Below, piece after piece: positions 1 to 5,530 of a stretch of DNA of 5,692 bases. A program made the translations under genes and the position numbers. The DNA is from Candidatus Aenigmatarchaeota archaeon (GTDB lineage: Archaea; Aenigmatarchaeota; Aenigmatarchaeia; GW2011-AR5), in contig JACQNW010000112.1 of NCBI GenBank assembly GCA_016202845.1, positions 1 through 5,692 on the forward strand, written 5' to 3'. Every line of letters starts with the position of its first letter. The stretch's first letter is position 1. The notes beneath the pieces are model-generated. The model was given only the letters and a program-made list of their open reading frames with translations. It did no database searches and was not told the DNA's origin.

Positions 1-1278
1 GAACTAGGGGATATAATAAGGTTTGGCATGAAGAACATCGGCACGGTAAGGGCTGTAAATTTCCAGCCTGTATCGCTGGTGGGCAGGATGCCAGACAAGC
101 TAAGGCGCAGGCAGAGAATCACGATCCCTGGCGCAATTAAGCGCATTGAGGAACAAACTGACGGACAAATAGGAAGAGAACATTGGTTCCCTGTTCCTTG
201 CGCAAAACAGATAACAGATTTTATTGAAGCAGTAAAGCAGGAGCCAAAATACAGGCTGTCAATTCACTTTGCATGCGGCATGGCGACATACGCATTCAAG
301 GATGGCGAGAAGATGGTTGCATTGCCTGAATTTTTTGACATAGAAGGGTTCTTCGAGTATTTGGCAGAACTTACAAAAGAGATTAACAATAGCAAGATGC
401 GCAAAGTACGAGTGCCATGGACATTGGCAAAACTTGCCTGGAATATAAGAAAATATGTTGACAACGACAAGAAGCCAAAAGAACTGAAATTCGTAAGAAT
501 GCTGACAGGCGCAGTACAGGGTGGTAATTACCATGGACTTGCAGACTTGCACAAGAACTCCCTGTTCATTGGCATGATGCACTTCCAGGATCCGCACAAC
601 TGGGACATAGACAGGATACACAAGTGTGATATCCACTATGCATCGCCTGACGGAAGGGTGCTGCCTTTCTGCACATTCAACGTAATTCCAGCATTGTACA
701 GGGACAAAATACAGAGAAAATTCTCGATTCCTTCGGAAGAATGGGAGAAAAAAACAGGAAAAAAGATAGCGGGATTCAAATACCACCGCAAACTCACCCC
801 TGAACAAATGAAGGAAATAAAAACTGTTTACGACACCTGCAGAAAGCACATGACAAAAATAACTCCAGAAGCAGACTGGGGCGACGAAGATGCAGAGACC
901 ATTGCAAGTCAGGGCGCAGCACGTACAAATGAGCCCGTAATAGCAGGTGCTGCTAAGTTTGGAGCAGCTAAATACATCGACAATTCACAAGACGCACCAA
1001 AAGTAAATCTGATGGGCGGATGCGGTTCCTGTTCAACAACACCAATGACAGAAAACGGCATAATAAGTTACGGTCCGTCAGAGAGCGATTCTCATGAACA
1101 TGGAAATGGCGAAGGGTGCTGCTCATCACCAGCACCAAACGAAAATGCGCACAAAAATGGCAATGGAAAAAAGATAAACATAATCCAGGATGATGATCAT
1201 AGCGAAGAAGGCCATGGTGGATGCGGAAGCGGCGGTTGTGGCTGCGGCCGAAGCGAGTCCGGCGGCGGATGCTGCTGA
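1..1278 (+). CDS. tes: Tetraether lipid synthase (Tes), radical SAM, C-terminal part
   Basis: The frame is open from base 1 through the ATG at 28 to TGA at 1276-1278, so this is a 5'-truncated gene of 425 visible codons and the ATG at 28 is internal. The N-terminal CxxxCxxC radical SAM cluster site lies outside the window. Family recognition rests on a series of segments typical of archaeal MJ0619/Tes proteins (residues counted from base 1): VNFQPVSLVGRMP (19-31), RITIPGAIKRIEEQT (39-53), WFPVPC (62-67), FACGMATY (90-97), and the block at 195-226 with DPHNWDIDRIHKC and SPDGRVLPFCTFN. Known members join the phytanyl chain ends of two archaeol-type lipids to form membrane-spanning tetraethers, and carry auxiliary iron sites beside the SAM cluster; Cys67, 92, 209 and 224 are candidate ligands. 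The conserved core ends near residue 290. After an Ala-rich linker comes a tail (340-425) with nine Cys and five His, which is unusual. Family call is firm; the exact reaction is inferred. Confidence 0.85.
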   Translation, partial: ELGDIIRFGMKNIGTVRAVNFQPVSLVGRMPDKLRRRQRITIPGAIKRIEEQTDGQIGREHWFPVPCAKQITDFIEAVKQEPKYRLSIHFACGMATYAFKDGEKMVALPEFFDIEGFFEYLAELTKEINNSKMRKVRVPWTLAKLAWNIRKYVDNDKKPKELKFVRMLTGAVQGGNYHGLADLHKNSLFIGMMHFQDPHNWDIDRIHKCDIHYASPDGRVLPFCTFNVIPALYRDKIQRKFSIPSEEWEKKTGKKIAGFKYHRKLTPEQMKEIKTVYDTCRKHMTKITPEADWGDEDAETIASQGAARTNEPVIAGAAKFGAAKYIDNSQDAPKVNLMGGCGSCSTTPMTENGIISYGPSESDSHEHGNGEGCCSSPAPNENAHKNGNGKKINIIQDDDHSEEGHGGCGSGGCGCGRSESGGGCC

Positions 1279-1294
1279 TTTATTTTTTTTAAAT
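1279..1294 (+). terminator. T-run after tes, probable archaeal terminator
   Basis: Directly after the tes stop the plus strand reads TTTA followed by eight T (1283-1290). Archaeal RNA polymerase terminates at oligo-T runs without needing a hairpin, and none is visible here. The run fills the 16-base gap between the convergent tes and membrane-protein genes, so it would serve tes only; the opposite strand shows no T-run after the membrane gene. Confidence 0.55.
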
Positions 1295-1843
1295 CTACAG
1301 GAATAGAAAAGCAATATTATTGCCTATCAACAGAAACAGGAATATATTGAAAGGTATATTGATGAATATCCCGGGATTGAAAGGCACCTCTGATTCTATT
1401 ATCAGCTCTTTCAGGTAAAGCGCGATGTCTTTTGCCAGCAATGATATGAAAACCACTGATATTATTGGCAGCGACGAAACGACGCCATTGGGCGTCAACA
1501 CACCTTTCAGTGCCCATACAATTGCGGCGAGCACCCATTCAAAAAAGTTCTCAGTCAATATCTCCGGTCCTACTTCTTCCTTGTGCGCCAAACCTCTTGC
1601 AAACTCCAGCATTGGGTAAACAACCATGATGTATGCAAATGTTGGTATTATAGAAAAGTTCAACCCCATTATTATTGTCGCGAATGATGTCAGTTCAATT
1701 CCCATTGCTTGAACCTGTGTCGTGCCAAAACCGACCTTGTCTATGCAGAGGATAACATAAATCAACAAAAGGACAGGACCGCCAAGCGATGATATGAGCG
1801 CTCCAGCAATCAGCAAAAGTGTAATATAAGAAAAGCGTATCAT
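1295..1843 (-). CDS. Unrecognised multi-pass membrane protein, 182 aa
   Basis: This is a 182-residue, strongly hydrophobic protein with about five membrane segments (roughly residues 5-33, 48-76, 102-117, 121-141 and 160-182). A charged loop around 80-101 (ARGLAHKEEVGPE) separates the second and third. The last segment runs to the final residue, so there is almost no C-terminal tail. The ATG at 1843 is preceded on its strand by GGTGA (1854-1850) six bases away, a good archaeal Shine-Dalgarno match that fixes the start. The stop is TAG, followed one codon later by TAA (1289-1291). The segment GIELTSFATIIMG (48-60) faintly recalls small integral membrane proteins of the MreD or ECF S-component kind, but I would not assign either. 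It is divergent from the ferredoxin and convergent with tes, so it is probably transcribed alone. Function unknown. Confidence 0.75.
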   Translation of the reverse strand: MIRFSYITLLLIAGALISSLGGPVLLLIYVILCIDKVGFGTTQVQAMGIELTSFATIIMGLNFSIIPTFAYIMVVYPMLEFARGLAHKEEVGPEILTENFFEWVLAAIVWALKGVLTPNGVVSSLPIISVVFISLLAKDIALYLKELIIESEVPFNPGIFINIPFNIFLFLLIGNNIAFLFL

Positions 1844-1849
1844 AACATG

Positions 1850-1854
1850 TCACC
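1850..1854 (-). promoter_or_regulatory. Shine-Dalgarno GGTGA of the membrane-protein gene
   Basis: On the minus strand GGTGA sits six bases before the ATG at 1843. It matches the usual complement of the archaeal 16S rRNA 3' end and decides the start of the 182-residue gene. It implies a leadered mRNA, unlike the downstream lipoprotein gene. Confidence 0.6.
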
Positions 1855-1888
1855 ATCCAATAAAATTTAGTTTGAAAAACATAAAAGC

Positions 1889-1904
1889 TATTAAAGCTTT
1901 AATA
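1889..1904. promoter_or_regulatory. 16-base palindrome TATTAAAGCTTTAATA in divergent promoter
   Basis: This perfect inverted repeat lies in the 73-base gap between the divergent membrane-protein and ferredoxin genes. Each half reads TATTAAAG, which resembles an archaeal TATA box. On the plus strand the half-site is about 25 bases before the ferredoxin ATG (1917), fitting a leaderless start. On the minus strand it would place a start near 1875, giving a leader of about 30 bases that contains the GGTGA site. A further AAAGCT lies just outside at 1884-1889. It may be a symmetric bidirectional promoter core, an operator, or both; which of these is inference. Confidence 0.45.
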
Positions 1905-1916
1905 AAAATTACAGCT

Positions 1917-2252
1917 ATGCGCGGTTTGTTCGGCCTTGGAAAAAAGAAGGAAGAGTCTGATAATAAGGAATCAGGACCCGAATCTGCTGTTTCTAATGAA
2001 GCAAGATACATCGTACAATATGACCGCAAGATATGCATAGGCGCAGGCGTATGCGCAGCCGTCGACGGCAAGCACTGGGAGATGGTAAAGGACGGCAAGG
2101 CAAACCTGAAAGGCAGTACAGAAAAGTCTGAAAAATTATTCGAGAGAGAGGTCCCAGAAACAGAGCTGGAGGAAGTAAAACGAGCAGCAGAAGGCTGCCC
2201 GCCTTCTGCCATTAAAATAATTAGAAAAGACACAGGCGAAAAAATAGTATAA
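1917..2252 (+). CDS. Single-cluster ferredoxin, probably [3Fe-4S], 111 aa
   Basis: A small electron carrier, presumably cytosolic. The ferredoxin domain covers residues 30-104. The cluster motif is Cys40-I-G-A-G-V-Cys46, with the distal ligand in GCPPSAI (Cys94). This is the archaeal/Thermotoga monocluster layout, in which ligands come from CxxC(or D)xxC plus a late Cys-Pro. Here the second position is Ala43, so only three cysteine ligands exist, which predicts a [3Fe-4S] cluster. The position that in Pyrococcus ferredoxin holds a disulfide cysteine is Asp50. Residues 1-29 are a Gly/Lys/Glu-rich leader (MRGLFGLGKKKEE) without a clear signal peptide or membrane span. I take the ATG at 1917; an in-frame TTG at 1872 would add 15 residues but lies across the promoter palindrome. 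The gene ends in TAA about 30 bases before the lipoprotein gene. Its redox partner is unknown. Confidence 0.85.
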   Translation: MRGLFGLGKKKEESDNKESGPESAVSNEARYIVQYDRKICIGAGVCAAVDGKHWEMVKDGKANLKGSTEKSEKLFEREVPETELEEVKRAAEGCPPSAIKIIRKDTGEKIV

Positions 2253-2253
2253 A

Positions 2254-2261
2254 TTTATATA
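2254..2261 (+). promoter_or_regulatory. TATA box (TTTATATA) of the lipoprotein unit
   Basis: TTTATATA follows the ferredoxin stop immediately. Its centre is about 28 bases before the ATG at 2286, the distance expected when transcription starts at or next to the start codon. No Shine-Dalgarno sequence precedes that ATG, which also fits a leaderless mRNA. The two lipoprotein genes therefore seem to have their own promoter rather than depending on the ferredoxin gene. Confidence 0.6.
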
Positions 2262-2285
2262 CCACTCAAATCAATATTTTATTTG

Positions 2286-3542
2286 ATGAAGTACATAGTT
2301 CCTGTCTTGATTTTATCTGTAATTTTGATAGCAGGCTGCGCAAACTATGGCAGTTCTGTAAAAACACCTTTATCAGACAAAAATTCAGGCACAGAACCAT
2401 ATGTAGAATCATTAACCAACGAAACACAAGCTCCATATCAGGGAAAAGAAATACATGAAGAAAATAAAAATACAAACTACGAGCAGATACAAAAACCATT
2501 AAGCACTTTCAGGAATGCTCCAGAACTCCCAAGCGATTATGAAAAACAGCAATTGCCTGATTGTGCCGGCAAGCTTTTCACAAGTTATCCAATTGATCTG
2601 TCAAAAGCAACAGAAATAATCCCATTGGGTAATCTTGCTCCGCCAGGCCACACTTTTCCAACAGAACATTCATACACACATATAACAGCAGGAGGAGAAA
2701 CGACAGAAACAATCCCACTATATGCTCCAGGCGATGTCAAGCTGCTGTTAATAGCATTCAGCCATGGAATGACGCAAGACCCGGTGGACTACACATTATA
2801 TTTTGCTCTTTGCAAGGATATCGTGGCATACTACAATCACGTAAAGGAAATATCTCCAGAGATTCAGGCCATGATTGACAAAAATTCATGCAAATTCCAG
2901 GGCGAATCAAAGACCACAAGATGCAATATAGAAGTTTTTGAGCCGCTAAAAGCCGGCTCTACTGTTGGAAAAGTTGGAAGGCTTCAGGGCAATTATGACT
3001 TTGGCTTGATTGATTTGCGAACAACTCTTGCCTTTGCCAATCCATCACGCTATGGCGCACGATCATTGCACATTCAATGCCCATACAACTATTATGATAG
3101 TTCAATGAAGAGCAGCTTTTTCAAGCTGATAAAAAGAACAGACGCAGACAAGTGCGGAAAGACTGCCCAGGATGTTCCTGGAACTCTTAAAGGAAACTGG
3201 TTCTATGGAAACGCACGTGCCGACATGGGAACAGATTGGGACAAATATCTTGCTTTTGTACAAGATAACAAAGACTCAACCATTTCGGTAATATCTATTG
3301 GAGGGGTATTCGCAGATGCGAGCAAGGTTGAGTTTAAGCCTGCATCATCAGGACTGGTAAACAGGGAATTCAGCCAAGTCACACCTGATGGGAATATTTA
3401 TTGTTATGAATCATCTACACAAACATCATCAAAAATTGTTGTTCAAATGACTAGTGGCATTGAAATAAAAATAGAAAAACAAAATGGAAGTTGCAGTAAT
3501 AGCAATGTATTTACTAGTAATTACAAAATTTACAATAGGTAA
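2286..3542 (+). CDS. Surface lipoprotein with M23-like domain, paralogue 1, 418 aa
   Basis: A predicted lipid-anchored surface protein. Residues 1-18 form a lipoprotein signal with a hydrophobic core and lipobox LIAGC (modified Cys18). A low-complexity linker (19-90) follows. The core at 92-270 resembles a degenerate M23/LytM-type duplicated hybrid motif domain: PLGNLAPPGHTFPTEH (113-128), YAPGD (146-150), a Tyr/His strand ending YYNHV (182-186), KAGSTVG (222-228) and YDFGLID (237-243) in place of the usual HLHFE strand. The C-terminal part (275-418) holds GNWFYG (303-308) and a beta-rich end closing in KIYNR. Eight further cysteines (93, 176, 202, 213, 265, 290, 373, 403) suggest disulfides outside the membrane. 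The His/Asp set of an active M23 zinc peptidase is incomplete, so binding or scaffolding is as likely as catalysis. I chose the ATG at 2286 over a TTG one codon upstream. Substrate unknown. Confidence 0.8.
   Translation: MKYIVPVLILSVILIAGCANYGSSVKTPLSDKNSGTEPYVESLTNETQAPYQGKEIHEENKNTNYEQIQKPLSTFRNAPELPSDYEKQQLPDCAGKLFTSYPIDLSKATEIIPLGNLAPPGHTFPTEHSYTHITAGGETTETIPLYAPGDVKLLLIAFSHGMTQDPVDYTLYFALCKDIVAYYNHVKEISPEIQAMIDKNSCKFQGESKTTRCNIEVFEPLKAGSTVGKVGRLQGNYDFGLIDLRTTLAFANPSRYGARSLHIQCPYNYYDSSMKSSFFKLIKRTDADKCGKTAQDVPGTLKGNWFYGNARADMGTDWDKYLAFVQDNKDSTISVISIGGVFADASKVEFKPASSGLVNREFSQVTPDGNIYCYESSTQTSSKIVVQMTSGIEIKIEKQNGSCSNSNVFTSNYKIYNR
3537..3540 (+). promoter_or_regulatory. Shine-Dalgarno AGGT of the second lipoprotein
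   Basis: AGGT (continuing as AGGTAA) lies six bases before the ATG at 3547 and overlaps the stop of the first lipoprotein. It supports starting the second protein at 3547, where the residues begin a clean lipoprotein signal, rather than at the upstream in-frame ATG at 3484. It also supports translation from one shared mRNA. Confidence 0.5.
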
Positions 3543-3546
3543 TGAT

Positions 3547-4794
3547 ATGAAAACTATACTTTTGTTATCAATAATGTCTGTTATTTTCATTTCAGGCTGC
3601 ACAACCGATGGACGTACCGAAGGTATGTCAGACAATGCTTATGGAAGTTCCATAAAAGCACCAATTACAGATGATACTTCAAGCAATATTGAAAATTCAA
3701 ACTATCCTGTGAAACCATTAACTGAGCAGACCCAAGAACCTTATCAAACACAGCAGGAAACAGCCAACGACTGTAAAGGAACTAAAACTAAATTCGATTT
3801 CGCGCCTGTCAATTTGGAAAAAACTAAAGTCTTTCTTCCATTAGGATTAATGACAGGCAGTCATGTAACGCCTATTGATCACCATTATTTTCAGGATTTT
3901 GACAATGAAGGATATGATATAGAGATCTACTCCCCGGGCGACGGCTACATAACTGACGTAGGCCACATGCCTGGCGCAAAAAGCGGCGAAGACTACAGGG
4001 TTGTGATAGAGCACACGTGCACAATATCAAGCACCTACATACATCTTGGCACATTTGCTGAAAAATTCAGGCCTTATGCTCCGGAAAACTATGCAAGGCT
4101 TCGCATTCCTGTCAAAGCAGGCGAGCTTATCGGCTATTATGAGAAAAACGTTGATTATAATTTGGTTGATGAAGAAGTGACTTTAACAGGTTTTGCAAAT
4201 CCTGAATCATATAGAGCAGAGCCTTGGAAAATTCATGTACCAAATACATATGAATACTTTAATGAACCTGTAAAGAGCAAACTCATTGGAATAACTTTGC
4301 GAACAACAGAGCCAATCAGCGGGAAAATAGACTACGACATTGACAGTAAACTTGTAGGTAATTGGTTCTTGGAAGGAACAGGCGGTTATTCAGGCGAAAG
4401 CACCAGCAGGACAGGATATTGGCTCAACCATCTTGCAATTGCATACGATGCTTACGATCCTGAAAGGATAGTTTTTTCAATTGGCAATTATGAAGATCAG
4501 GATTCAAGGCAATTTGCAGTGAAAGGAAATGCCCCTGATCCTGCTAGCATTGGCGTGGAAGATGGTTTGGTAAAATATGAATTGGTTGAATATGACTGGT
4601 ACATGCTAGATGGAAATCCTTGGGACAGGATATCACCAGCAAACGGCATCATAACAAAACCTTTCGACATAGCGCAAGGTGTTGTCCTTGTCCAGATGAC
4701 CGGGCCAAGAAAAATCAAATTCGAAGTATTTCCTGGCAAAACAGCTTCACAGATAAACGGATTTACAGAAGGTGCTAAGATTTATGAGAGATGA
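3547..4794 (+). CDS. Surface lipoprotein with M23-like domain, paralogue 2, 415 aa
   Basis: A tandem paralogue of the preceding gene, starting 4 bases after its stop. The signal is MKTILLLSIMSVIFISGC with modified Cys18. The linker AYGSSIKAPITD (31-42) and PLTEQTQEPYQ (57-67) match AxYGSSVKTPLSD-like and SLTNETQAPYQ segments of paralogue 1. The M23-like core is better preserved here: SHVTPIDHHYF (105-115), YSPGDGYITDVG (128-139), VVIEHTC (152-158), STYIHLGTF (162-170), PVKAGELIGYYEK (188-200). The last zinc-ligand strand HLHFE of true M23 enzymes is replaced by VDYNLVDEE (202-210), followed by GFANPESY. The C-terminal half repeats GNWF (271-274), SIGNYED (311-317), VQMTG (382-386) and KIYER at the end. 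The protein probably sits on the outer face of the membrane and may bind polysaccharide or peptide. Enzyme activity is doubtful. The start at 3547 removes 21 upstream residues that would spoil the signal peptide. Confidence 0.82.
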   Translation: MKTILLLSIMSVIFISGCTTDGRTEGMSDNAYGSSIKAPITDDTSSNIENSNYPVKPLTEQTQEPYQTQQETANDCKGTKTKFDFAPVNLEKTKVFLPLGLMTGSHVTPIDHHYFQDFDNEGYDIEIYSPGDGYITDVGHMPGAKSGEDYRVVIEHTCTISSTYIHLGTFAEKFRPYAPENYARLRIPVKAGELIGYYEKNVDYNLVDEEVTLTGFANPESYRAEPWKIHVPNTYEYFNEPVKSKLIGITLRTTEPISGKIDYDIDSKLVGNWFLEGTGGYSGESTSRTGYWLNHLAIAYDAYDPERIVFSIGNYEDQDSRQFAVKGNAPDPASIGVEDGLVKYELVEYDWYMLDGNPWDRISPANGIITKPFDIAQGVVLVQMTGPRKIKFEVFPGKTASQINGFTEGAKIYER

Positions 4795-4844
4795 AATCCC
4801 ATCATTGTTACCGACTACTTTTAGTTATGGAATTTGTTCCCGAA
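4795..4844. other. Convergent intergenic gap, nothing distinct
   Basis: This gap of 50 bases lies between the second lipoprotein (plus) and the 159-residue gene (minus). It contains only a short TTTT at 4819-4822 and no hairpin, so no clear terminator is visible in either direction. Confidence 0.5.
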
Positions 4845-5324
4845 CTACCGGAGAGGAAAAGCGCCCAAGCTCCTGTTCCTGTCGCCGCCGTCCCAGTACG
4901 CATTCTCGAAGAACGGGCCGTTGGCGTCGAGGATGAAGTCGCGATACACAGCGCTTTTACCTTCGCCTTTTTGTCTTCTGTAAGAATATGAAACTTCTTC
5001 TCGTGCCAAATCTGCAGCTTTGCTGTCGCCTGTATGTCTTGAAAATTCGTCTGCAACAAGCCTTTCAGCCTCTGCCCTTGACTGTCTTGTCTGCAAGACC
5101 CAGCCAGTATTAGGATCGCGCATATGGATAAGCCCGTAGCCCCTTGGCGGCAGAGCTGCGATAACAATTCTTGATTTTCTGCCTGCTTTAGGTTTATTGC
5201 CAACCCATTCAGGCCTTACAATCCATGGCACAGCAATGCTGCCTTCTTGCAGAATTGTGCCAGGCACTAAATATAATCCTGCTTCTGTTAGCTCTGCATT
5301 TTTTATGCTAGTGCTGGTTTTCAA
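4845..5324 (-). CDS. Unrecognised soluble protein, 159 aa, coupled to PGI/PMI
   Basis: I do not recognise a family. The protein appears soluble, with no signal or membrane span. It has a beta-like N-terminal half (LYLVPGTILQ 18-27; AVPWIVRPEWVGNKPKAG 31-48; SRIVIAALPPRGYGLIHMR 51-69), then a charged, helix-prone stretch (about 80-115, including SRAEAERLVADEF), then a Gly/Asn/Trp-containing end (FENAYWDGGDRNRS). The start is TTG at 5324; its TTGA overlaps the TGA stop of the isomerase, the pattern of translational coupling, and no in-frame ATG exists before residue 68. Codon choice (GGC, GCA, AGG/AGA) matches the neighbours, which supports this frame over the overlapping ones. The stop is TAG, with an in-frame TAA at 4821-4823. 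It converges on the lipoprotein gene with a 50-base gap. A GTG about 20 codons in is an alternative start. Confidence 0.65.
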   Translation of the reverse strand: MKTSTSIKNAELTEAGLYLVPGTILQEGSIAVPWIVRPEWVGNKPKAGRKSRIVIAALPPRGYGLIHMRDPNTGWVLQTRQSRAEAERLVADEFSRHTGDSKAADLAREEVSYSYRRQKGEGKSAVYRDFILDANGPFFENAYWDGGDRNRSLGAFPLR

Positions 5325-5524
5325 ATTTTATCAAGTTCTTTTTTAAAATTTTCAACCATGTCCACTTTCTCAGGGTCGACGCCGTATTCCAAAGCAAGGA
5401 AATAACTGACCCATTTTCCAACATATAGCGCCTCGAAAGTTTTTGCAAGCTTACTTTTACCGCTTAATCTAATCTCGAAAACTTCCATGCCATACTCTTC
5501 AAGCATTTTTTTTGTTATTTTCAT
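5321..5524 (-). CDS. PGI/PMI C-terminal fragment after in-frame TAG, 67 codons
   Basis: These 67 residues match the C-terminus of bifunctional phosphoglucose/phosphomannose isomerases (SIS-domain enzymes that interconvert fructose-6-P with glucose-6-P and mannose-6-P). The signs are ITKKMLEEYGMEVFEI (3-18), then SKLAKTFEALYVGKWVSYFLALEYGVDP, which is the typical closing helix pair of the family. On its own it lacks the active site. It is in the same frame as the upstream piece and is separated from it only by TAG (5528-5530) and one AGA codon. It starts at the first ATG after that stop, without a Shine-Dalgarno sequence. It could be the readthrough continuation of one enzyme, a reinitiated separate chain, or the remnant of a broken gene. 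Its TGA stop overlaps the TTG start of the next gene. Confidence 0.8.
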   Translation of the reverse strand: MKITKKMLEEYGMEVFEIRLSGKSKLAKTFEALYVGKWVSYFLALEYGVDPEKVDMVENFKKELDKI

Positions 5525-5527
5525 TCT

Positions 5528-5530
5528 CTA
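5528..5530 (-). other. In-frame TAG inside the PGI/PMI gene
   Basis: The amber codon separates two homologous parts of one isomerase without any frameshift. The local order on the minus strand is AAA ATA AAA TAG AGA ATG. The stop is three bases from the next in-frame ATG, which would permit termination-reinitiation. Recoding, nonsense mutation and base-call error cannot be told apart from the sequence alone. Confidence 0.85.

Noticed and set aside
28..30. ATG at 28 as the true start of tes
   Set aside because: The frame stays open to base 1 and the upstream codons (ELGDIIRFG) read on smoothly into the conserved core; the radical SAM cysteines must lie further upstream.
259..849. Long minus-strand open frame inside tes
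   Set aside because: It is antisense to conserved Tes sequence, has no recognisable content and no ribosome-binding site; a shadow.
1872..1916. Upstream TTG start for the ferredoxin
   Set aside because: It would translate the promoter palindrome; the ATG at 1917 fits better and keeps the TATA-to-start distance.
1850..2233. Minus-strand open frame across the ferredoxin gene
   Set aside because: It overlaps the ferredoxin in antisense and has low-complexity Ser/Phe composition typical of a shadow.
3484..3546. Upstream ATG start for the second lipoprotein
   Set aside because: It overlaps the first lipoprotein by about 60 bases and would put 21 residues before an otherwise clean lipoprotein signal; AGGT precedes 3547 instead.
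4791..4991. 66-codon plus-strand frame whose ATG overlaps the stop of lipoprotein 2
   Set aside because: The ATGA overlap looks like coupling, but the frame runs antisense through the end of the 159-residue gene and its product is low-complexity Pro/Val/Ala without features.
4808..5203. 131-codon minus-strand frame overlapping the 159-residue gene
   Set aside because: It is in a different frame of the same strand, with no start signal, no coupling to the isomerase, and a Ser/Thr/Gly-rich end typical of a shadow.
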